Assembly (NCBI RefSeq): GCF_000321225.1
Contig: NW_004450460.1
Coordinates: 1,228,881 to 1,292,880, forward strand
Source: Odobenus rosmarus divergens
Taxonomy: Eukaryota; Chordata; Mammalia; Carnivora; Odobenidae
DNA length: 64,000 bases
Direction: 5' to 3'
Under the pieces are notes generated by a model. That model saw nothing but the letters and a program-made list of their open reading frames with translations. It ran no database searches and was not told the DNA's origin. Position 1 is the first letter of the stretch, and the number at the start of each line of letters is the position of its first letter. This document shows positions 45,660 through 56,189 of the stretch, piece by piece. The position numbers and the translations under genes were made by a program.

Positions 45660-45915
45660 TCACTTTCAAATGTTATAAAAATTTGCCATTTGCAGCAATG
45701 TGGATGGACCTTGAGGGTGTCAGGCTGAGCAAAACAGGCCAGAGACTAATACCGTATGACGGCATTCATATGTGGAATCTTAAATCAGAGATAAACTCGT
45801 GGACACAGAGAGTCAACAGCTCTTTGCCAGAGGCAGGGGCCAGCGGGGGCGGGACGTGGTGAAGGTGATCAGAAGGTACCAACTTCCAGTTATGAGGGAA
45901 ATAAAGCAAGAAAAA
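45660..45915 (+). mobile_element. LINE-1 3' fragment
   Basis: 'gcagcaatgtggatggacct', 'gcattcatatgtggaatctt' and 'accaacttccagttatgagg' are ORF2-end and 3' UTR sequence in plus orientation, comparable with 10066-10310. Confidence 0.8.
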
Positions 45916-46017
45916 TTCTTGTGTGCTTGTATTTAAAAGGTCAAATAATGCTGGAGGTTTACAGGGAAAAAGCAGGCACTTACCTCACCCCCCCTCAGGC
46001 CCCAGGCCCCACACAGG

Positions 46018-46545
46018 ATCTTTCTGTCTCTCTCTCTGTCCTTGTCTCTCTGTGTCTCTGTCTCTGTCTCTCTGTCTCTGTGTCTCTCTATCTCTGTCTG
46101 TCTCTCTGTCTCTGTCTCTTTGGCTCTGTCTCTGTCAGTCTCTGGCTCTATCTCTGTCTCTCTCTGGCTCTGTGTCTCTCTGTCTCTGTATCTCTCTGTC
46201 TCTGTCTCTGTCTCTCTGGCTCTGTCTCTCTATGTCTCTCCATCTCTCTGTCTCTCTCTGTCTCTCTGTCTCTCTCTGTCTCTGTGTGTCTTTATGTCTC
46301 TCTGTCTCTGTCTCTCTATGTCTCTCTGTCTCTATGTCTCTGTCTCTCTCTGGCTCTGTCTCTGTCTGTCTCTCTGTCTCTGTCTCTGTCTCTCAGTCTT
46401 TCTGTCTCTGTCTCTATGTCTCTCTGTCTCTCTATGTCTCTTTGTCTCTCTCTGGCTCTGTCTCCATCTGTGTCACTCTGTCTGTCTCTCTGTCTCTATG
46501 TCTCTCTGTCTCTCTCTGTCTGTCTCGCTCTGTCTGTCCTCTCTC
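46018..46545. repeat. (TCTCTG/TCTCTC)n pyrimidine-rich simple repeat
   Basis: About 530 bp of TCTCTGTC variants with sporadic GGCTC, TATG and CAT interruptions. All three plus-strand frames stay open as Ser/Leu/Cys/Val-rich runs, which reflects only the repeat. One strand is almost purely pyrimidine, so non-B DNA (H-DNA) is conceivable. Confidence 0.97.
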
Positions 46546-46689
46546 TGGATCCTCCCCTTGGCTAGCACCCTCCACTTGGCAAAGCAGTTTTATCTCTTAT
46601 AATGATTCCAGTGGATACCCACTTGCCGCCCCCCAGACCCTCCAGTCACCTTTGAGAGAAGCTGAGCCCTTTGTGGTTCCCTGAGTGTG

Positions 46690-47110
46690 GTACCTGGTGT
46701 CACTTGTATTATTCTGCTGGGGCGACCATAGCAAACACCACGGACGGGGCTCACACAGCAGGATGCACTGTCCCCGGACGGGGCTCACACAGCAGGATGC
46801 ACTGTCCCCGGTCCCGGAGGCCAACGCCCAGGACGCAGGCGCGGGCAGGGCGGGGTCCCCTGAGGCCTCGCTCCTCGTGTGTGGACGGCCCTGCTCTCCC
46901 TGGGTCCTCATGGGGTCGTCTCTCCATGTGGGTCTGTGCCCCAATCCCCTTTTCTCATAAGGACCCCAGTCCCACTGGATCAGGCCCACCCCGGTGACCC
47001 TGTGTTCCCTCCAGCCCCTCTGTAAAGGCCTCGTCTCTAACTGCGGTCCCATTCAGAGGTCCAGGGTATAGGACTACAACTTATGACTTTGGGTGACACA
47101 GTGCAGATGT
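46690..47110 (-). mobile_element. MLT1-like LTR with an internal 35-bp tandem duplication
   Basis: 'gtattattctgctggggcga' followed by 'ccatagcaaacacca' is the antisense 3' end of an MLT1-type LTR, and 'aaggaccccagtcccactgg' plus 'atcaggcccacccc' is the antisense 5' half. The unit cggacggggctcacacagca and the next 15 bases is duplicated exactly at 46741-46775 and 46776-46810. Confidence 0.65.
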
Positions 47111-48285
47111 AACAGCACTTTGAACATCCCTCCTCTTGGGGCGTATTTCCCCCCATTCTGCTTCCCAGAAAGCCGCACCAGCAATGGCTCTGAAGGGCTC
47201 TGGGTCCCGCTGTTGTGTAAAGTCCTGCCCTGACTTCTAGGTCCCCTCCCCGAGAATTTCTCAGCAGAGTCCAGAATGGGCTGGGGTCATTGGGCAGCAA
47301 CCTCAGGGGCTGGTTCCGTCCCCATCACAGGGGAGCAGGCCCACACACCTGCGTGGGGCCCCAGGTGGGAAGCATCCACATCAGGACACAGGAGGGGCCG
47401 GGGACCAGAGCCACAGGGGGGCGGTGTGTGTGCAGTAACTCCACTCTCTGCCACTGCAGAGTGAGAGACGGGGATGCGGCTGGACAGTACGTCCACTCAC
47501 AGGGGCCCTGGAGTCCAGCTGGGACCCTCCCAGAATCAGGCCGAGCACCGTGGGTGCAGGCACCCGTGGGAGAGCCGGGCCTCTGCCCCCTGGAGGTCCC
47601 TGGGCGCAGAGACCTCCCGCCCTCCACCGGCCCCCGGAGCCGGCCTCCAAGGGTGGGCAGCATAGGCAGGGGGCACCGGGGTCAGGTGGACCCCAGCGGG
47701 CTGCCGGGGAGGCAGGAGGGCTGGGGTCAGGCGGGACGCCGGCCGGCGTGGGGATGGCGGCAGGGTCTCGGCAGGGCCAGGGGGGGACGCCTGTTCCCAC
47801 CGCCGTTTTCCGGGTGACCTCCTCTTGCACTGCTTACATCCTGTGAGAAGGCCCCTTGCCTGTATTCTCATGTAAACATGCAGACCATAAATTCTCTTCG
47901 GGTCTGTGCTGCTTCAGGCCTGTCTCCCTGGTTTTGATGCAAAATCTCTTCTAAATGTTGTCTAATTGCTGGAATTATTTCTTTAATCTATGCATTATAG
48001 GGAGGTATGTTTTTAAATTTCCAGAAATGTGGGGCTTTTCCAGTTATCTTTTTGATGTTGATTTTCAAAAGTCAGTGAGGGGCTGGAGAACATTCCCTCC
48101 AGCTGTGCCGAGATTAGCCTTATCGTGAGTAAGTGGACAGCTGTCCCGGCTTAAAAATGCCCGTTTCAACAACTGAGTATAGAGTCTATACACGCCCAGC
48201 GTCCTTACCCTATTTTACTTGTGTGCTGCAGACTTTCAAGCTTGCCGACCTTCCTGGCTGTTGAATCCAACAGTAACTGATGTGT
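47111..48285. other. GC-rich intergenic region, no gene recognised
   Basis: About 47300-47800 is very GC-rich, with overlapping open frames on both strands. None shows a protein signature. After about 47870 the sequence becomes AT-richer and may be LINE-1-derived. Confidence 0.4.
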
Positions 48286-48289
48286 GCTA

Positions 48290-48670
48290 AAGGTTCCCAC
48301 CTTGGGAACGGATTTGCTGAATTCCCCCAAACACTGGCTCTCAGCAGGCTTCTGCCTCAGGGCCTTTGCGCTGGCTTGGCTGGCCGAGAAAGCCCTTCCC
48401 TGGGTAACTGTATGGCTCACGGCTTTGCCGAGTCTCTTTCCCAAGGACCCTTTAAAATGGACCACCCTTTAAAATGGACCACCTTCCCTTTGGGAAGTCC
48501 TTTACACTTCCTGTTTTATTTTCTTCCTTGGAACACACTTCTATAATTTAATGATCCAGTTTGCTTTTTTCTGTCTTTCGCCATAGAATGTCAGCTGTAT
48601 AGGACTGGAATTTTTGTTGGTTTTATTCACCCCTGCGTCACTAGCCCCTTGACAGGCGCCAGGCACAAAG
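48290..48670 (+). mobile_element. L2 LINE 3' end
   Basis: The order 'tgcctcagggcctttgcgct', 'tttattttcttccttggaac', 'atagaatgtcagctgtatag', 'tttattcacccctgcgtcac' and 'ccccttgacaggcgccaggc' matches the conserved L2 3' region, plus orientation. A 17-bp direct repeat (accctttaaaatggacc) occurs near 48447-48480. Confidence 0.7.
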
Positions 48671-48739
48671 CAGATGCCCTGTCAGGACTGCTCGGAAGGG
48701 CGGATTCTCCGCGGCTTTACTGTGCTGAGTGTGTGTGTG

Positions 48740-49620
48740 TTTCTATAGATCCTGTTTGGGACCCAGAAAGCTCAGTAATAGCATTTCTCGTAAATTCTGG
48801 AAAATTCTCCCACGTTATCTCTTTGAACGTCACCCCCGCTGGAGGCCTGGCGGTCTGTGTGTCAGGGTTCCTCCCTCGCACACCCCCCTGCGTCTGTGTC
48901 CCCGTGTGGGATTACAGATAATGTATTGGTGTTTACGCTCCCGTGCACGAATTCTCTTTGCATCTGGCCCAGCCAGCCCCAGCGAGATTTAAAATTCAAT
49001 TAGTTCGGTTTTCCTTTGTAGAATTTCTGTGTTTGCTGCTCCTCTGTGCTTGACGGCGTTTGTGTTCAGTTCCCTCCGGCTCCCATTTCCAAATGATTTT
49101 TATTTCTTTAGTTATTTCTAAAGCACTTATTTTGTACAGTGTCTGGTAGCCTCAGGGCCCAGAGCCTTGGCTTGGCTGATTCTTCTGTCTGTGGCTGTTG
49201 CTGGCTCTCTCCCACGAGGCCCGTGTGTGTTCGTGTGTTTTGTGATTTGTGAGTTTTGGCTCCTGGGACCAACATCCCTGGGGATTGTTGACACCCACTT
49301 AAGGGAGACTTTCTTTACGGGCCGAGTGCTTTCATGTCCTCTGCCCTGGAACAACCTGGGCTGACTTTGCATGAAATCCTATAGCTTCGGTTTTCAGGAG
49401 ACACTTGGAGGGGCAGCTTCTGGTGACACGTCTTGGGGAGGACGCTTTCCGGCTGCCACCCCGGCCAAGGCTGGTCCCAGCGAGCTTCCCGGTGTTGCCG
49501 TCACCTGTTTCCAGGCTGGGCGGAGGCTAGCGGCACAGGTTCAAATCTCCCTCAGTCTCGGTGATTGGCTCTGCAGATTCTTCACTTGTTGAGCTGCTCG
49601 GTGACCCTTCAAAATGTCAT
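48740..49620 (-). mobile_element. Old LINE-1 (L1M-type) 5'/ORF1-region remnant
   Basis: 'tctggaaaattctcccacgt' and 'tatctctttgaacgtcaccc' parallel the text at 3950-4010, indicating the same antisense region of an old LINE-1. Open frames are incidental. Confidence 0.5.
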
Positions 49621-49959
49621 TTTGGGATCCAGCACTTTCAAGATGTTTCTCGTGGCAGGGCTGTGGTTGGCGTCCGGTCAACTGTACTTACTGAACAAAC
49701 TTACTAAAACTGTAACTCAGAAGAACATTTAGAAATTTCCACATTGTTGAGTGGATGAGCTCTGGTCATGGCCATCAGGCCCCACGGCCCGTGCGTCTGT
49801 GATGAGCTGCCTTCAGAGCGGCCTCAGGCCTGTGCGGGCCCGGGGTCCTGGGCAGGGGCTCCAGCCATGCAGCCCACCCCCTAGCATCTGCCCGCCTTGC
49901 CCAATGAGCCCCCAGCGTGTGTGAGCTCCTGTGAGAACTGTTCTCACATGTGGGCATCC

Positions 49960-50275
49960 CGAGCCCGTGGCCTCAGAGTGGGGCCTTCTGTGGAAATAGG
50001 GCCGTGGCAGACATAATCAGGTAAGAAGAAGTCGCATTGTGGTGGGGAGCCCCTGATCCGATAGGACTGGTGTCCTTATAAAAGGGGAAACTTGGACACA
50101 CAGATGAGGTATGCATGGAGGGGCGACCCCGTGAGGACCCAGGGAGAGCATGGCCGTCCACACACGAGGAGCGAGGCCTCGGGGGTACCCCCATGCCTGC
50201 GCCTGGACCTCAGGCGTCGGCCTCTGGGACCAAGGGACCAGGAGCATCTGTGGTGATTTGCAAACTCATACAGTA
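49960..50275 (+). mobile_element. MLT1-like LTR
   Basis: 'ggggccttctgtggaaatag', 'agcccctgatccgataggac' and 'tggtgtccttataaaagggg' match an MLT1 LTR in plus orientation, comparable with 39600-39720. Confidence 0.75.
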
Positions 50276-50410
50276 GGAAACATGGTGGGGCAGGGGGTGT
50301 TGGTCCCAAAAGTATGGGGGTGGAATTACATAGAAGTTATACATTTTTTTAATCATGTAGAAGCTGAAACAAAGACTCACAGAGTAAACTTCTGGGAGGT
50401 ACAGACTGTA

Positions 50411-50416
50411 TTTATT
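50411..50416 (-). promoter_or_regulatory. KRTAP5: Relic polyadenylation signal of the 51-kb KRTAP5 copy
   Basis: TTTATT on the plus strand gives AATAAA on the gene strand, 607 nt after the ancestral stop codon. Confidence 0.65.
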
Positions 50417-51022
50417 TAGAAGATCCAGACTGAATACTTATCAAAGGGAAGACCCCAGCAGCAAGCAAAGGACCTGAACCATGACCAAGAAGAAAGGGAA
50501 GGGCAAAGACCCCCTTCCCTCAGGGAGGACCCCAGGGTGCTGATGCCTCTGTGTCCTCTAGCTAGAGCTCAATGGCCATCCAGGTTCGGGCAGCCTAAGT
50601 GGTTTGGAGAAGAAGGGACATGGGGGCCAGGAGCAGGCAGAGGTGGGGAGAAGGCCAGCAAGGGCCCTGGTCAGACAGCATCCAACTCAGGATGCTCCAA
50701 TGAGCTCACTGGAGGCACCAAGTGGCCTGGGGGCTTGCAGCCCTGAGAGGTTTGAATGGTGAGCTCAGGAACGGTGGTGGAGGGGACAGGGCACTGGGGG
50801 CGCTCATGACCTGGAGGGCTGGGGAGCTGAGTACCAAGGTCTGGCCACTAGGCTGCCACAGTCCAGAGGGCGATGGACCCAAGGTTGTGCAACAGGAGTT
50901 GAGGACACACTGGTCATTCCAGGAGAGCCCAGAGCTCTGCTTGGCGGGTCTAGAATGCAGCACCGGTCACTGCCTGGGGACCCCAGGAGTGCAGGGGCCA
51001 CTTGAGGCCTGTGGCCAGCATC
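50417..51022. other. KRTAP5: Relic 3' UTR of the 51-kb KRTAP5 copy
   Basis: About 600 bp between the AATAAA and the ancestral stop, shared in layout with the other copies. Open frames here have no family match. Confidence 0.5.
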
Positions 51023-51218
51023 TCAGGTCTTGTGCTGGCAGCAAATGGGGACACAGCAGCTAGACTGGGAGCAGCAAATGGGGACGCTGCCCCCACAGCC
51101 GAGCCACGGACCCCACAGCTGAGCCACGGCCCCCACAGCCAGAGCCGCAGCCCCCACAGCTGGAGCCACAGCCTCCACAGCCGGAGCCGCAGCCTCCAGA
51201 ACAGCCACAGCAGCCCAT
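51023..51218 (-). pseudogene. KRTAP5: KRTAP5-like copy, multiply disrupted
   Basis: From the conserved ATG (51216-51218) the frame gives a normal start ([20 protein letters not shown] and about ten more residues). It then shifts near 51120, where 'cacagctgagccac' lacks one base relative to cacagctggagccac. A second base is missing in 'acagccgagccac' near 51105. The frame stops at 51060-51062 after about 52 residues. The middle of the protein ([21 protein letters not shown] segments) is deleted. A relic C-terminus is readable in another phase as [14 protein letters not shown] with stop at 51023-51025; Cys and Ile of the usual CQCKI have changed to His and Thr. The leader and a CATAAAG box are still present. 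This is the most decayed complete-length copy. Confidence 0.92.
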
Positions 51219-51305
51219 GGTTCTGGTGGGTTGAGGGTGGAGCAGGTCAGAGGAGCAGGTGCAGAGGACAGGTGTTCAGGTGTGGAGCCTCCTGGGCCGG
51301 GAGCC

Positions 51306-51312
51306 CTTTATG
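51306..51312 (-). promoter_or_regulatory. KRTAP5: TATA-like box CATAAAG of the disrupted 51-kb copy
   Basis: GGTGCATAAAGGGCTCCC on the gene strand, 88-94 nt before the ATG. It is preserved despite the broken coding sequence. Confidence 0.6.
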
Positions 51313-51319
51313 CACCTGC

Positions 51320-52020
51320 CCAGGTGTTTATACTCAAGACATGATTCCTTCCTTTTACGTGTTGACACTCTTTCATATGGACAAGTGTTGTGTTTAAACT
51401 TTGCAATCCCATGAACTCCCAAGAGCTCAAGCCAAGACAACTTTCTTTGGTTCCTAAATCTGGCTTCTTCCTCATGAGTGTTTTTCTTTGTAAACAGAGA
51501 CGGTGCTCCCTCCACAGGGGAGGAGGTCATTGGTGGGTGGGCTGGGGGGCTGCCATCCTTGGCTTTCCCAGTTCTGCTCATTGATACGGATCCTCTATTC
51601 CCCTGACCCTGCTCGAAAATCAGTTGCTGCTCATTTTTGTAAATAAAAGTATCAAGTAGAAAGACAAGGCTCCTTGTAATTCCACTGCCCAAAATGGTCA
51701 GCATAGATATTTCGTTAAATTGGTCAAACAAAATCTTGAAGCACTTAGCTTTCCGTGCACCACCCATAATTCCTCTTTCTTACTCACTCGGCTCCCCGGA
51801 CCCTGTCTGGCCAGCCGCCAACACCAGCCAGGCCCAATATTCTCTTCAGGAGACCCAGTTCACTAATTCCTGCTACCTCGCCTACGCTTTGTAAAAACCC
51901 CACACTTCCGCTAACATAATTCAAATTCATTGTCTTTGAAGGCTACGCCGGTTTACCAAGTGGGTGGGCCACAATTTGATTAGCCATCCTCTCTGGCGGA
52001 CTTCCATTGTCTAGAAAATT
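51320..52020. other. Upstream flank, no gene recognised
   Basis: AT-richer sequence upstream of the 51-kb copy. 51420-51900 holds open frames of 64-163 codons without recognisable features. Confidence 0.4.
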
Positions 52021-52021
52021 A

Positions 52022-52440
52022 GTTTAAAATTTTTTTATTGAGTTAAAATTTACATCCAGTGAGACGCACATATTCCGAGTCTATAGCATTGAGTTTTGCT
52101 CCGCGCAAGCTGATGGGGCCACCGCCCATGTGGACAGACCACTCGGCCGTCCAGAAGGCTCCCTCTCTTCTGCCTGCTCCTTGTAATTGGTGTCAGGTGC
52201 TGTCCCTTTTCCGCATGGCAGGCATCCTCGTGCAGAGAACCGGCCCCCGTACTGACCTTGATTTGTGTTTCTCTGGGGACTAATGTTGTCCAGCATCTTT
52301 TCACGTGCTTGTTGGTCACAGACATGTCATTCTTGGGAAAACATTCAAATGTTTTGTCCCTTTTTATTGTGGTTCTCTCTTTTCTCGGTTTGTTGGAGCT
52401 CTTCATAGATGGTGGCTACATGCAGGGCTAGAGATATATG
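52022..52440 (-). mobile_element. LINE-1 3' fragment
   Basis: 'tttttttattgagttaaaat' followed by 'ttacatccagtgagacgcac' and later 'gatggtggctacatgcaggg' matches antisense LINE-1 3' UTR and ORF2-end text. Confidence 0.65.
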
Positions 52441-52816
52441 TGAGTGTCACATACAACTGTAGACCATTATAGATATCATATGTGATTTCACATATAATTA
52501 TCTTAACAGCGTCCTCAGAGAGGGAAATGGGGAAGGTGAGCGGGTGGCTCTGACCCCTCTGAAAACTCAGGGTTTTCTTCTTGGAGCAATGGAGGTATTT
52601 GCGTGCTTATTTCTCTGGTGGACCTTGGACTAATTTTTGTGCTCGGTGCGAGGCAAGAGTTCATCTTCAGCGCCCTTGTGCAGCCATTGCCGAGGCAGGC
52701 GAGGGTGGACGCGTAGGGACGGGACACGGCAGGTGTAGGGTAAAGGGCGCTGTCCGACAGAGGAGCCGTTCCAGTGGGCAGGGATGTTAGACGTGTCAGA
52801 GTGCTGTGACTATTTT

Positions 52817-53028
52817 ATTTCTTTTTTTTTTAAGATCTTATTTATTTGAGAGATTGAGGGAGAGCCAGAGAGAGAGCACAAGTGGAGGGGAGGAGCAGAG
52901 GGAGAGAGAGAAGAAAACTCCTCGCTGAGCAGAGAGCCCAATGCGGGACTCGATCCCAGGACCCTGAGACCGTGACCTGAGCTGAAGGCAGACGCTTAAC
53001 CAACTGAGCCACCCAGGTGTCCCCTCAT
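52817..53028 (-). mobile_element. SINEC-type SINE
   Basis: Minus-strand SINE flanked by ctgtgactatttt (52804-52816) and the same sequence at 53029-53041. Confidence 0.94.
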
Positions 53029-53041
53029 CTGTGACTATTTT

Positions 53042-54560
53042 CAAGACACAATGGCCCTTCCCGGCTCCTGGGGACGCGGGTCTGGGGCGCTGGGATAATG
53101 AGGGCCAGCCTTGCCTGGACCCGGAGCCTGGGCTGGACAGTGGGTTGGACACTGAGCAAGTGTGTTGGCTCTTGAGGAAATTTCCAAGTGGTGGAGGAGC
53201 CGTCCTGAAGCCAGGGGACACTGCAGGGATGGAGCTGGGGCAGCTGCCGTGGATTCTGCTTTTGAAACCCAGGTGGGATCTGACTGGTACCACTCTCACC
53301 GCCACCACCACAGAGTGTGCGGGGCACTTCCTGCACGCCAGGCACCCAGCCATGCTCTTTGGAAACGGTGGCTTCGGCCGTCAGGGACTCTGCATTTTAG
53401 CTTCTCATTTGGGGATAACTGCAGGTTCCCGGCCTGTGGCCTCACGGGGGGATACCTTTGAGGCGGGTACGTTTTAATTTGAATTTTAACCATCCTTTGC
53501 TGTTCAGGACCTTCTGAGGACTGGGGTTGCGACTTCCGTAGTTCCTCACATTTCTGGGCCGACCCCCTCCGTTCCCTCCTGGCTTGCACACCCGCCAGTT
53601 CTTTGAGCTGACCTCCTTCTCATAACGCTTTGCAAAATGTGGCCACAGTGACTGACCGAACCAGAGGCAGCACCAAGCTTCCTGAGGTCCCCCCCCCGCA
53701 GAGATACATGATCTGGGACGGTGATACCAAACTCATAATAGCCATCTTTCCAGCCTCTGAAAACAATTTCCTTCCCACTCCCGCCCTGGCCACTGAACCA
53801 AGACCTCTCTCTGCTTTCATTATATTACCTTTCTGGGTCAAGCAGGATGGGTCAGCTAATTATGCTGCTGAGCTCGCTGCCCCCACGGTTCAGTGCTTAT
53901 TTCGGGCTCGTGCTACCACGCCACCACAGGCTCCCGGCTCACTGCACTTCCTCCCCTGGGACCTGGGCTGGGGCAGCCTCCGCGCTGGGAATGCTAGTGA
54001 TCTGGAGGAAGGAAAAGCCTACGTGGGAAACTGCACTCAAGTTTCTGCTCACGGGCTCATGCAAATCACATGGCCACGTCCAGCTGCCGGGGGGGGGTTT
54101 CTTGGGGGCCACTTGCCACCTGCCACCTGACCCTGTCCCCAGGAAAGGAGGAATAAGGGGCCTGTAAATAGCCCAAATTCAGTGTTCCATGTGGCAGCTC
54201 TGTCAGTACTTTACATGGTTCTAGCTAATGATCTCAAGCCTGTCTTTTCAAATATGCATTTAAAACTGGAAGTTTTCTCTCAGCCTTACTGGGTCGTGTT
54301 CAGTAAATTTAATAGGCAATGGTTTACTATCATCGCCTACACCCGTTGTTTTCACTGGGGTCACACCACGGTGGGTTTCTGACCCCGCAGTCCCGCCCTG
54401 ATAAGCTGGAGTACGTCTTCTCAGTCTCTGCTTGCCATACGGTGGAGTTTGGGTATCAAAAACGGGAAAAAAATAAGAGTCTTTTCTTATTTCCTCTTGT
54501 TCAGAATAACACATTGATTCCCAGTGTCCTCCAAAGGCAGCTGAGAACCTTGCACATTTT
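53042..54560. other. Intergenic, no gene recognised
   Basis: Mixed GC-rich unique-looking sequence. Open frames of up to 166 codons have no domain or motif I recognise. Confidence 0.4.
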
Positions 54561-54569
54561 TTCCCGGGG

Positions 54570-55836
54570 TGACTGAGAAATGAAGATTACATAAACTTAG
54601 TCCGCCCCCCGCGATGTTTTGGTGCATGTACACACCATGAAGGGGTGACCACAATCCAGGCAATCTCCATCACCTCACATACTCACCCTTTCCCTCCCCT
54701 TTCTGTAGTGAGAACGCTTAGAATCTGCTCTCTTGAACTTTCAGGTGCACAACACAGCATCGTCAATGACCGTCCCCGTTGCGTGCATTACATCCTGGGA
54801 ACTGTTGGTCCTACGGCAGGAAGCTGGTACCCCTCGATCCCGACATCTCCTCCCCTACCCCTGGCCCCAGCCCCGGCCCCAGCCCCGGCCCCGGACAACC
54901 ACCATTCTGTGATTTATTACTGTGAGTTCAGTGAGTGAGTAAGTGAGATTATGCAGCATTTGTCCTTCTCTGTCTGGCTCCTTTTACTCAGCCTAATGTC
55001 CTCCAGCTTCATCCACATTGTCACAAATGGCAGGATTTCCTTCTTTTTAAATATTGTGTAATGGTTTATTGTATGTATAAGCTACACCTTCTTTATTCAT
55101 TCATCTGTTGACAGACACTTAGGATGCTTCCATATCTTGACTATTGTGAATAATTCTACAGTGAACATGGGGGTGCAAGCATCTCTTCAAGCTAGTGATT
55201 TCATTTCCTTTCGATAAATACCCAGAAGTGGGAGTACTACATCCTAGGGTAGTTCTATTTTTGACTTTTTGAGGAACCTCCATACTGTTTTCCAGAGTGA
55301 CTGCCCCAGTTTGCATTCCCACCAGCAGGGCAAGAGGGTTCCCCTTTCTCCGCATCCTCACCAACACCTGTTGTTTCTTGCCTTTTTGATACCAGCCATT
55401 CTGACTGGGGTGAAGCATATTTCATTGTGGTTTTGGTTTGCATTTCTCTGATGATAAGTGATGTTGAGCACTTTTTCATGTACTTGTTGGCCACTGTATG
55501 TTTTCTTTGGAAAAATGTCTATTTGGGCCCTTTGCCCATTTTTAAATAGAGTTATTTGTTTTTCTGCTATTGAGTTATATGAGTTCCTTATCTGTTTTGG
55601 ATATTAACCCCTTATCAGATATATGGTTTACAAATATTTTCTCCCATCTTATAGGTTGCATGTTGACTCTGTTGATGGTTTTTTGTTTTTGGCTTTTTTT
55701 GCTGTGCAGAAACTTTTTAGTTTGATGTGGTCCCACTTGTTTATTTTGCTTCTGTTTTCTGTGAAAGCAATCTGTCCTGGACTTTTCTCTGCTGGGAGTT
55801 TTTTGATTTAGTCTCCTTACTGGTTATTTGTCTGTT
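54570..55836 (-). mobile_element. Antisense LINE-1 (3' UTR and ORF2 end)
   Basis: The antisense 3' UTR ('gcatgtacacaccatgaagg', 'agaatctgctctcttgaact') is followed by ORF2-end text ('tatgtataagctacaccttc', 'catactgttttccagagtga', 'atatggtttacaaatatttt'). A GC-rich (CCCCGG/CCCCAG)n patch is at 54858-54893. A SINE interrupts it at 55851. Confidence 0.85.
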
Positions 55837-55850
55837 CAGATTTTCTGATT

Positions 55851-55889
55851 CCTTCCTTCCTTCCCTCCCTCCCTCCCTCTCTTTCTTTT

Positions 55890-55933
<44 letters not shown>

Positions 55934-56111
55934 AGGGAGAGCAGGCACAAGCAGGGATGGGGGGGAAGGGTAGATGGAAAGAGAAAGTCTTAAGCAGTCT
56001 CCACACCCAATGCGGGGCCGGATGTGGGGCTTGATCTCATGACCCTGAGATCATGACCTGAGCCAACATTAAGAGTCAGATGTTCAACCGACTGAGCCAC
56101 CTAGGCACCCC
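55851..56111 (-). mobile_element. SINEC-type SINE with an expanded (TTCC/TTTC)n tail
   Basis: The tail at 55849-55933 is a TTCC, CCTCC and then TTTC microsatellite of about 85 bp instead of TTTA. Flanks are cagattttctgatt (55837-55850) and cagattttctatt (56112-56124). Confidence 0.92.
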
Positions 56112-56189
56112 CAGATTTTCTATTTCTTGATGATTCAGTCTTGGTTGATTGTATGTTCTAGGAATTCATCCCTTTCTTCTAGGTTATTA

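Noticed and set aside
45921..46684. Ser/Leu/Cys-rich frames of up to 253 codons
   Set aside because: They are translations of the TCTCTG simple repeat in three phases.
47290..47871. Overlapping GC-rich frames of up to 175 codons as exons of an unknown gene
   Set aside because: Open on both strands because of high GC. No motif, plausible splice pair or recognised family supports any of them.
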